A stretch of DNA of 61,223 nucleotides from Rhizobium sp. Q54 (lineage in GTDB: Bacteria > Pseudomonadota > Alphaproteobacteria > UBA7879 > VGCX01). Location of the stretch: assembly GCA_945870825.1 (NCBI GenBank), contig CAMBTM010000006.1, forward strand, positions 1-61,223. The letters are read 5' to 3'. Positions 51,788-61,223 of this stretch are shown here, one piece after another (the stretch's first letter is position 1; every line of letters begins with the position of its first letter). Made by a program: the position numbers and the translations under genes. The notes beneath the pieces are model-generated. The model saw nothing but the letters and a program-made list of their open reading frames with translations. It was not told the DNA's origin and searched no databases.

Positions 51788-52972
51788 TTAGAAGTTAACC
51801 CGTGTACCAAGAATAAACGCAGTACCACTGTTATCTTTGTTAGAACTAGGTTGACGATCAAGATAGTCAACAGTTGGTGTTGTGTTAACAGCGTTGATGT
51901 GGGCAATAGGTGCTCTAAGTTTGAAGTAGTTCGCTTCAGCGTACACTGCCAAACCATCAGCAACCGAGTAGTCAACCGTGAAGGAAGAAATGTCAGCTTT
52001 TGCTTTGCCAGACGTTACGCCTCTTTCTGTTCCAGTATAACCCAATGCCAAGCTCATGGGGCCCATGCCGTAAGAAACAGCAAGGTTATATCCATGGGTA
52101 TTGGTGAAGTTTGTGTTGCGACGCATGTAAGACTTGCCGTTGTTGAAGTAACCAGCGCCAAACTGCCAGTTTTCATAATCCACCAAGGAACCGAACTGCC
52201 AAGCTTTCACAGAATTTAGATCAAAATCGTTCGAAGCCGCCCTTGCTTTACCAAGAGCTCCGGTCAAATAAACACCTACAGTGTAAGCACCGATGTCATC
52301 CGTGAAGGATAAAGCACCTTCTGTGTGGTTTACAGCATATGGGGCAGATCCGGAAATAACATTTCCTCCAGAATTAAGAGCTTTTGTATTTGGAAGGCGT
52401 CCGTACTGTGCCGTACTGGGCGTGTAAGATACACCAACCTGGAAGCCGGAAACTTCTGGGGACATATAGGTTAATTTTGTTGATTTGCTGGTACCGGGAA
52501 CGTGTCCAATGCCTTGGTCAAAGTTTACACCACGTGTAATATTCAACAGCTTCTCAAGGTTTCCGTCAAAACCACCTGTACCACCCATAACGTCTGAACC
52601 ATCGTACATCATGAGAGTTGAAACGCCTTGAGCATCACCAAACTGGAAATTACCAATCGCGTCAGACCCAACAAATGTATAAGCCTCTGAGATGCGATCC
52701 TTTTCAGTCTTTGCACGATCTAATTCAAGAATAGCCATAGCACCGTACGTTAATCCGTTGTTAGCAGTCCCGCTAGCATTCAAGGACATGTTACCGTATG
52801 TCATAAATTGAACACCCTTGGAAGAACGAACACTTTGCGTCGTTCCCGCTGCCAAAGACCTGAAAACACCATTGATCTTAACGCTAGGACCAGATGATTC
52901 ACCAGCTGCAGCATTCATCGCCACGGCGGATACGCCTGCAACCATTAGAACTGTTAATAATTTTTTATGCAT
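51788..52972 (-). CDS. Outer-membrane porin (Gram-negative porin family)
   Basis: A 394-residue exported beta-barrel protein. The signal peptide (1-23) ends in AAAGES, and the mature N-terminus VKINGVFRSLAAGTTQSV is porin-like. Alternating strands fill the rest, with a putative constriction loop around LMMYDGSDVMGGTGGFDG. The last residues AFILGTRVNF end in phenylalanine, the BAM-recognition signal for barrel insertion. About 16 strands are expected, and the size fits trimeric general porins. It is monocistronic with its own terminator. Confidence 0.9.
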   Translation of the reverse strand: MHKKLLTVLMVAGVSAVAMNAAAGESSGPSVKINGVFRSLAAGTTQSVRSSKGVQFMTYGNMSLNASGTANNGLTYGAMAILELDRAKTEKDRISEAYTFVGSDAIGNFQFGDAQGVSTLMMYDGSDVMGGTGGFDGNLEKLLNITRGVNFDQGIGHVPGTSKSTKLTYMSPEVSGFQVGVSYTPSTAQYGRLPNTKALNSGGNVISGSAPYAVNHTEGALSFTDDIGAYTVGVYLTGALGKARAASNDFDLNSVKAWQFGSLVDYENWQFGAGYFNNGKSYMRRNTNFTNTHGYNLAVSYGMGPMSLALGYTGTERGVTSGKAKADISSFTVDYSVADGLAVYAEANYFKLRAPIAHINAVNTTPTVDYLDRQPSSNKDNSGTAFILGTRVNF

Positions 52973-53094
52973 AATTCTCTCCTAAATACATAAACTTCTT
53001 TTATTCCAATAAAGCCTTATCCAGACCTTCTAGGCAAGCCAAAGTTTGTGATACAGTTTATAATTCAATCGAATGTTGCCTGAATACAACATTC

Positions 53095-53226
53095 CTAAGC
53101 ATCCCCAATACTTGGATAAGCCTGAGGAAACTTACTCTCTCCCTCGTATACCAAATCCCCCTTCTTTCCACAAGCGGAAATCAGAAAAAAACCCAGCAAG
53201 AGTATCGTCCCATAGAAATACTTCAT
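53095..53226 (-). CDS. 43-residue LptM-like lipoprotein
   Basis: A short frame that is easily overlooked: ATG at 53224-53226 overlaps the ubiA stop codon (ATGA), and the protein ends at a TAG at 53095-53097. It has a basic start, a hydrophobic stretch and the lipobox LISAC with C19 followed by GKKGDLVY. The C-G-x-K-G-x-L pattern directly after the lipid cysteine is the hallmark of LptM/YifL-type small lipoproteins, which assist LptD maturation in the outer membrane. Coupling to ubiA instead of argH/lysA is unusual. The lipobox and the four-base overlap make a real gene very likely. Confidence 0.82.
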   Translation of the reverse strand: MKYFYGTILLLGFFLISACGKKGDLVYEGESKFPQAYPSIGDA

Positions 53227-54101
53227 TGAATGTTAACTCCCATCAAAAGCCCCAGAAAAACCAGAATCCCTATAACATACTGTTGTTGAAAGACATAAAG
53301 ACATTTTTTTTTATCGCCTATGTCTACCTTAAAAACCTGGTAGACAAAAGTTAAAAGAACAATCCCTAGATACATATAATAAGACCAGTGGAGGGTTTTT
53401 GAAAGTCCCACAAAGCTTAAGAGTAAAATCATGCTGCAAAAACAGCTCAACACAAAGGCTTTGAGGTGATTTTGAAATAAAACAGCTGTTGATTTAAGGC
53501 CCAAGGCCTGATCGTCGTCTTTGTCTTGATACCCATAAATCGTGTCATAGCCCAATGTCCACAAAATAGCGGCCCCATAAAGCAAAAAGGCGTCCAGATC
53601 TAAATTGTTGTGGAGGCTTGTCCAGGCCATGAGGACCCCGCCATTAAAAGTAATTCCTAAAAAGAGCTGGGCCCAATAGGTCCATCGTTTCATGAGGGGG
53701 TATATAATAATGAGGGGTAAAAGGGCAACGCCAATCGCAATCGTTAGTCTATTGAACTGAATCAGGATAAAGAACCCTAGGATAAGATGGAGGACTAAAA
53801 AGCAAAGGGCGTGTTTATTGCTCAGGGTCCCTTTGGCGAGGGGACGGGTTATTGTGCGGCCCACTTTCCTATCAATGGTTTGATCCGTCATGTCATTAAT
53901 AATGCACCCTGCACTACGCATCAAAAGGGATCCAAGAAAAAAGAGAATGAGGGTTTTAAGGGGAACGGTTGTAATGCCTGACAGGGCAAAAACCCAAAGA
54001 CAAGGGGAAAACAAAATCCAGACGGCGGCAAGATGATCGTAGCGGCCGAGCTTTATATAAAGATTTAAAAAGGTTTTTCTGGTCATTTTTTTTTGAGACA
54101 T
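53223..54101 (-). CDS. ubiA: 4-hydroxybenzoate polyprenyltransferase
   Basis: A 292-residue membrane enzyme attaching the polyprenyl chain to 4-hydroxybenzoate in ubiquinone synthesis. The start is the ATG at 54101 (MSQKKMTRKTF). The two Mg-diphosphate motifs are NDMTDQTIDRKVGRT (near residue 70) and DTIYGYQDKDDD (near 190), with about eight membrane helices. It uses the product of ispB. Only 16 bases separate it from the divergent rsmE start, so the promoters must lie in or very near the coding regions. Confidence 0.95.
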   Translation of the reverse strand: MSQKKMTRKTFLNLYIKLGRYDHLAAVWILFSPCLWVFALSGITTVPLKTLILFFLGSLLMRSAGCIINDMTDQTIDRKVGRTITRPLAKGTLSNKHALCFLVLHLILGFFILIQFNRLTIAIGVALLPLIIIYPLMKRWTYWAQLFLGITFNGGVLMAWTSLHNNLDLDAFLLYGAAILWTLGYDTIYGYQDKDDDQALGLKSTAVLFQNHLKAFVLSCFCSMILLLSFVGLSKTLHWSYYMYLGIVLLTFVYQVFKVDIGDKKKCLYVFQQQYVIGILVFLGLLMGVNIQ

Positions 54102-54117
54102 TAAGTTGCAAGTTATT

Positions 54118-54837
54118 ATGAATGAATTTATCAAAACGCCAAGACTTTTTGTGCCATCGCTTTGTGATGTAGGTTGTGACATGGTTCTATCAAAGCCCCA
54201 AAGTCATTATGTGCAAAACGTTTTACGCCTTGGGGTGGGGGATGTTGTCCGCCTTTTTGATGGTCTGAGTGGTGAATATGTGGCCAAGATTGAAAAGATT
54301 GGCAAAGAGACTGTGATACGTGTCCAACAATTGCTAAGACCTCAAGGAGAGTGGTGTGGACCCTGGCTCTTTTTTTCTCCCCTTAAAAAAAATGCTATGG
54401 ATTTTCTTATTGAAAAATCGGTTGAAATTGGGGTTTCAGTTCTTTGTCCTGTTTTGACGAATCGGACCATTGTGAGAACAGTGAACTTAGAAAAGATAAA
54501 GGCCCACAGTATCGAGGCCGCAGAACAGTCTGAGCGGCTTGATGTGCCGACAATACATGCCCCCGTGGCTTTGAAAGATATTTTTAAGGTTCTTCCCGTA
54601 GACATGCCCCTTTATTTTTGCCAAGAACGGGCAACGGCTTCTCACATCTCGACAGTTTCGTCTTCGGGTGCTTTGTTGATAGGGCCAGAGGGAGGCTTTA
54701 CGATAGAAGAAAATACCATGCTTTTAAAAAATCCAAAGACTTATCCAGTCTCTCTTGGGCTCAATATACTTAGGGCTGAAACAGCGGCGCTTTATGCGTT
54801 GAGTCACCTTTGTAATACCAGTGCCCCTTTTAAATGA
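54118..54837 (+). CDS. rsmE: 16S rRNA (uracil1498-N3)-methyltransferase
   Basis: A 239-residue SPOUT-family methyltransferase starting at ATG 54118 (MNEFIKTPRLFV); a TTG at 54106 is less likely. The PUA-like N-terminal domain contains HYVQNVLRLGVGDVVRLFDG. The knotted SAM site includes ALLIGPEGGFTIEE and the C-terminal SLGLNILRAETAALYAL. It modifies U1498 in the small-subunit decoding region. It is divergent from ubiA, a common alphaproteobacterial arrangement. Confidence 0.94.
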   Translation: MNEFIKTPRLFVPSLCDVGCDMVLSKPQSHYVQNVLRLGVGDVVRLFDGLSGEYVAKIEKIGKETVIRVQQLLRPQGEWCGPWLFFSPLKKNAMDFLIEKSVEIGVSVLCPVLTNRTIVRTVNLEKIKAHSIEAAEQSERLDVPTIHAPVALKDIFKVLPVDMPLYFCQERATASHISTVSSSGALLIGPEGGFTIEENTMLLKNPKTYPVSLGLNILRAETAALYALSHLCNTSAPFK

Positions 54838-54879
54838 TTGTGGCGTTTAAACTTCCAGATCACCCTTTGGGCCCAAAGT

Positions 54880-54958
54880 GTGTCACCCATAAAGGATAGG
54901 CTCATCGGGCTCGCCACTCGTTTGCCTAACACTCAATTTAAAATGGGAACTGGTATAC
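54880..54958 (-). repeat. Structured non-coding repeat, copy B
   Basis: The complement of this stretch aligns with 229-310 (copy A). It retains CCCATTTT, TTGAGTGTTAGGCAAACGAG and GATGAGCCTAT, then GGGTGAC. The CCTAT/ATAGG hairpin of copy A appears here as CCTAT/ATGGG, a pairing-preserving change. Downstream in the same direction is a perfect CTTTGGG-CCCAAAG palindrome near 54865. It fills most of the 209-base rsmE-bamD gap. A 60-codon TTG frame on the plus strand across it has no ribosome site. Confidence 0.55.
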
Positions 54959-55046
54959 GCCATAGATTCATTTTTGACTTTGTGTCTTTTGTTTTTTTGT
55001 ATTATGGTATTGTCCAGTGATTTACGACAAACATAGGCTAGAATAG

Positions 55047-55860
55047 ATGAAATATTATTCCATATGGCGCCTTAGCTATTTTTCAGCATTGTTGCTGCTG
55101 TTGGGGGCTTGTGGGTCTTCCAAGGATGAAAAATTTGAAGAACGCACTGCTGATGAGCTTTATGAACGTGCTGAAAAACTTCTTGAAAAGGGCGAAAATA
55201 AAAAATCTGCAGCGGCTTTTGAAGAAGTGATTCGTCAACATCCTTATTCTAAGTGGGCGACCTCTGCCCAAATTATGGCTGCTTACGGTTATTATAAGGG
55301 ACAAGCGTTTGAAGATGCCTTGGCTAACCTTGATACATTCTTACAAATGCAACCCAGCAGTAGCTATGTGCCCTATGCCTACTTTTTGAAGGGACTTTGT
55401 TATTACGTCCAGATTTCTGATGTGGAACGGGATCAAACAGCAACAGAAAAAGCATTATCCATTTTTTCTGAGCTTATAAAACGATTCCCCAATAGTCCGT
55501 ATGCCAAGGATGCGAAGTTCAAGGTTGATTTATTAAGGGACTATATGGCGGGTAAGAATATGGAAGTGGGGCGTTTTTACCAATCCCAAAATCAATTTTT
55601 AGCAGCCCTCAATCGTTTCCAAACCGTTGTGAAGAAGTATGAGGGGACAACCCACGTGCCAGAAGCCCTTTATCGGCTTATCGAAAGTTATTTAACCCTT
55701 GGTATTTTAAGAGAAGCCCAAGCCACAGCCAAGGTTTTGGGGCACAATTACCCCGATAATTCTTGGTACCGCAGTGCGTATGCCTTGTTGGCCGAGAAAG
55801 GTGCGTTGCCTGATGAAAACGTATCAATGAAGATAACAAAACAATGGGAGCAGCAGCCAA

Positions 55861-55886
<26 letters not shown>
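55047..55886 (+). CDS. bamD: Outer-membrane assembly lipoprotein BamD
   Basis: A 279-residue lipoprotein with lipobox LLGAC (C22). It carries five TPR-like repeats from residue 35 onward, among them ELYERAEKLLEKGENKKSAA, and SELIKRFPNSPYAKDAKFKV. BamD is an essential partner of BamA for barrel insertion and handles the C-terminal aromatic signal of porins such as that at 51788. Its last 26 bases overlap recN, and bamD-recN-ligA is a conserved alphaproteobacterial order. Confidence 0.95.
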
Positions 55887-59612
<3,726 letters not shown>

Positions 59613-59691
59613 CGTCATTTTTACCCCCCTTGCGTGTTATTTTTTTTTCGAGTAACCTTTATTTTATAATAATAACAAATGAGGCTTAACC

Positions 59692-60363
59692 ATGAACTCT
59701 CTTGAAAAGAAACTATTTGCTGAATTCCTTGGTACATTCTTGCTGATCACCGTTGGTTGCGGGACAGCTTTGTTTGCCATGCCGTTTGTAGGTTACATTG
59801 GTGTTGCCTTTACCTTTGGGTTAACCATCTTGGCGCTCTATACCATTTTTGAAAAAACATCCGGATGCCATATTAACCCTGCGGTTAGTTTCGGGTTTTT
59901 TATCACAAAGAAGATCGATTTTAAAACTTTCCTCAGTTACACCCTTGCTCAGCTTATTGGCGGTCTTGTGGGGGCGAGTCTTCTGTTGATTGTCTTTAAG
60001 TCTTTAATGCACACCACAAGCGTCAATACCTTTGTGACTAATGGATACCGCTATCTATCTCCTGGACATTTTGGGTTTCACGGTGCTATGTTGGTTGAAA
60101 TTATTGCAACATTCATTATCGTTCTTGTCTATCTTGAGAACACAGTGAATAAGAACATAACAGCCCTTGCTTTGGGTGCTGCTGTTGTTGCAGCTAACTT
60201 TTTTGCCCTTCCAGTCACAGGGGCCAGTTTGAATCCAGCTCGCAGTTTTGGGGTTGCCGTCATTGAAGGGGGGGCTGCCTTAAAGCAAGTGTGGTTCTTC
60301 TTTGTTATGCCAATGATTGGGGCTATTTTAGCTGCCATTACTCATAAAATACTGAACCGATAA
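59692..60363 (+). CDS. aqpZ: Aquaporin/glycerol facilitator (MIP family)
   Basis: A 223-residue six-helix channel with both NPA boxes intact: GCHINPAVSFG (N62) and GASLNPARSFG (N181). The alignment of the selectivity filter suggests a water channel of the AqpZ type rather than GlpF: the residue after the second NPA is arginine, and the size is short. A TATAAT at 59665-59670 ahead of the gene is a good -10, with only a T-run in the -35 position. A nitroreductase gene follows 15 bases after the stop. Confidence 0.92.
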   Translation: MNSLEKKLFAEFLGTFLLITVGCGTALFAMPFVGYIGVAFTFGLTILALYTIFEKTSGCHINPAVSFGFFITKKIDFKTFLSYTLAQLIGGLVGASLLLIVFKSLMHTTSVNTFVTNGYRYLSPGHFGFHGAMLVEIIATFIIVLVYLENTVNKNITALALGAAVVAANFFALPVTGASLNPARSFGVAVIEGGAALKQVWFFFVMPMIGAILAAITHKILNR

Positions 60364-60378
60364 AAAACGAGAGGGTGC

Positions 60379-60939
60379 ATGCGTATAAAAACTCATAAAC
60401 AATTAGATGATATTTTTATTAATAGGCATTCGCCCCGTTCTTTTTTGAAGGACCCTGTGTCGGAAGAAGATTTAAAAACAATCTTTGAAGCCGCGCATTG
60501 GAGTCCTTCTTGTTTTAATGAACAACCTTGGCTTTATGCCTATGCTCAAGGGACATCGATCGAAAAATTCAAAGATATACTGGTCCCATTTAATTGGCAA
60601 TGGGCCTCAAAGGCCCCTGTCCTTATGATCCTTTTTGCCCAAAAGAATTTTAAAAGAACAGGCCAGCCTAATCGTTGGGCATCTTTTGATGCAGGGGCCT
60701 CTTGGATGGCCTTGGCATTGCAAGCTGAAAAGCTTGGATACGTAACCCGGGCTATGGGGGGCTTTGATGAGAAACAGGCTTGTACACTTGCTGACTTAGA
60801 TCCAGACACCTACGAAGCTATGGCTGTGATCGCCTTGGGGAAAGAGGGGCATATGGACCATTTACCAAAGGATCTTCAAACCCAAGAAGTCATATCTTCC
60901 AGAAAAGATCTTCAAGACATTATGATTGAAATCTTCTGA
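60379..60939 (+). CDS. Nitroreductase-family FMN oxidoreductase
   Basis: A 186-residue flavoprotein. RHSPRSFLKDPVSEEDLKTI and AAHWSPSCFNEQPW are the FMN-binding N-terminal blocks; GASWMALALQAEKLGYVTR and AVIALGKEGHMDHLP are the C-terminal FMN contacts. Such enzymes reduce nitro groups or quinones with NAD(P)H; the physiological substrate is unknown. GAGGGTGC precedes the ATG. It is probably co-transcribed with the aquaporin. Confidence 0.9.
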   Translation: MRIKTHKQLDDIFINRHSPRSFLKDPVSEEDLKTIFEAAHWSPSCFNEQPWLYAYAQGTSIEKFKDILVPFNWQWASKAPVLMILFAQKNFKRTGQPNRWASFDAGASWMALALQAEKLGYVTRAMGGFDEKQACTLADLDPDTYEAMAVIALGKEGHMDHLPKDLQTQEVISSRKDLQDIMIEIF

Positions 60940-61030
60940 TTGGCGAAAATACCTTAAAAAAACAACAATCCGTTCATAGACTTGATTAAAATTTCTGATC
61001 ATACTTTCGTTTGTAAAAAGGAGGAAAGTC

Positions 61031-61078
61031 ATGTTGGATATATCGTATCAAAATCATATTTCAGGACCGACTAAATAG
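61031..61078 (+). CDS. Candidate 15-residue leader peptide
   Basis: A 15-codon frame (MLDISYQNHISGPTK) preceded by the near-perfect ribosome site AAGGAGG six to ten bases ahead. Its last codons lie in the 5' arm of a multi-branched hairpin region that ends in a T-run, the usual layout of a translated leader controlling an attenuator. The peptide is not enriched in any single amino acid, so the sensed signal is unclear. It could also be the short remnant of a gene. Confidence 0.42.
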   Translation: MLDISYQNHISGPTK

Positions 61079-61134
61079 TCGACCCTGAAGAAAGGGCTTA
61101 GCCTCGAATAATGAGGGGGTCGAAGGTCCTTTTT
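61063..61134 (+). promoter_or_regulatory. Attenuator-like hairpin block
   Basis: AGGACC (61063-61068) pairs with GGTCCT (61125-61130) and is followed by TTTT. Inside, GACTA-AA-TAGTC (61069-61080) competes with TCGACCC (61079-61085) pairing to GGGTCGA (61117-61123). CCCT...AGGG (61083-61096) and CCTC...GAGG (61102-61116) give further alternatives. A ribosome stopping at 61076 would mask the first arms. The gene affected would start at about 61212. Confidence 0.5.
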
Positions 61135-61211
61135 GACGCATAGGGTGCAAAAAGGAATGTGTAAAAAAGGGCAAAAAGAGACCAGATTTTATTAAGGATA
61201 AGCCTCAAGTT

Positions 61212-61223
61212 ATGTCCAATACC
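61212..61223 (+). CDS. Probable start of a gene cut by the window edge
   Basis: ATG at 61212 opens a frame (MSNT) that continues to the edge. AAGGATAAG about 15 bases upstream is a possible but distant ribosome site. Nothing can be said about its product; it is listed because the leader-like block upstream needs a downstream gene. Confidence 0.3.

Noticed and set aside
53073-53354. Plus-strand frame of 93 codons beside ubiA
   Set aside because: It runs antisense through the LptM-like gene and the ubiA 3' end, has no ribosome site, and its composition follows from the opposite-strand genes.
54838-55020. 60-codon TTG frame between rsmE and bamD
   Set aside because: No ribosome site and an unlikely start; the interval is explained by structured repeat copy B.

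Overview
The window looks like chromosomal DNA of an alphaproteobacterium with an obligate or facultative intracellular life style. The alphaproteobacterial affiliation rests on gene order: leuS-lptE-holA with a DUF3576 lipoprotein, bamD-recN-ligA, glyA-nrdR-nusB, hemY with a mitofilin-like gene, and rsmG-parA-parB. An intracellular life style is suggested by a nucleotide translocase of the ATP/ADP exchange type (393-1913), a riboflavin-less nrdR-nusB junction and several broken genes. A Holosporales-type endosymbiont (Caedimonas/Paracaedibacter-like) is my best guess, but no rRNA or tRNA gene is present to settle it.

Layout. 1-392: the end of an IS6-like element and a structured repeat. 393-4552: tlc-rpiB-glyA-nrdR-nusB, tightly packed. 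4653-8707: an accessory island with two exported proteins (the first carries a deaminase-like HxE...CxxC signature), an XRE repressor on the opposite strand, and about 780 bases of non-coding DNA holding a regularly spaced operator array, a promoter whose 17-bp spacer is itself an operator, and several hairpins and terminators. 8708-20606: a LysR regulator, a TrmN6-like methyltransferase, a polyprenyl diphosphate synthase, a parvulin, an EnvC-like/gpmI/hemY/mitofilin operon, two exported proteins of unknown role, and an aspartate aminotransferase. 20684-26925: a DAACS transporter, thymidine kinase, a surface-glycan cluster (GT9, FkbM, nucleotide-sugar dehydrogenase), a glutamate-receptor-channel-like protein and a small SMR-type transporter. 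26935-32308: lpd-sucB-sucA on the minus strand. 

33047-42123 has the look of the replication origin and partition region. A non-coding stretch at 33110-33430 has two perfect DnaA boxes, several near matches, an AT-rich block and a parS site. Nine parS sequences (consensus TGTTTCACGTGAAACA) lie between 19.4 and 42.1 kb, most of them around dnaQ-parB-parA-rsmG. A Pif1-type helicase with a WYL-like C-terminus, an MFS pump, a 5'-eroded Ada-type methyltransferase and an AlkD-like glycosylase lie between the candidate origin and parAB.

42283-43417 is a scar where a truncated aminoglycoside-phosphotransferase-like gene abuts a truncated, frameshifted MFS gene. 43414-46738 holds a LysR-sbtA-DUF6671 unit and a DUF1653 gene. 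46823-54101 (minus strand) holds holA-lptE-leuS, a DUF3576 lipoprotein, a porin, and ubiA coupled to a 43-residue LptM-like lipoprotein. 54118-60939 (plus strand) holds rsmE, bamD-recN-ligA, an aquaporin and a nitroreductase. The right edge (61019-61223) has a short open frame with a perfect Shine-Dalgarno sequence followed by a terminator-like multi-hairpin region, which looks like a leader/attenuator for a gene that begins at the edge.

No CRISPR array, tRNA, rRNA or complete prophage was seen. All family calls come from reading motifs and context by eye; no database search was made.
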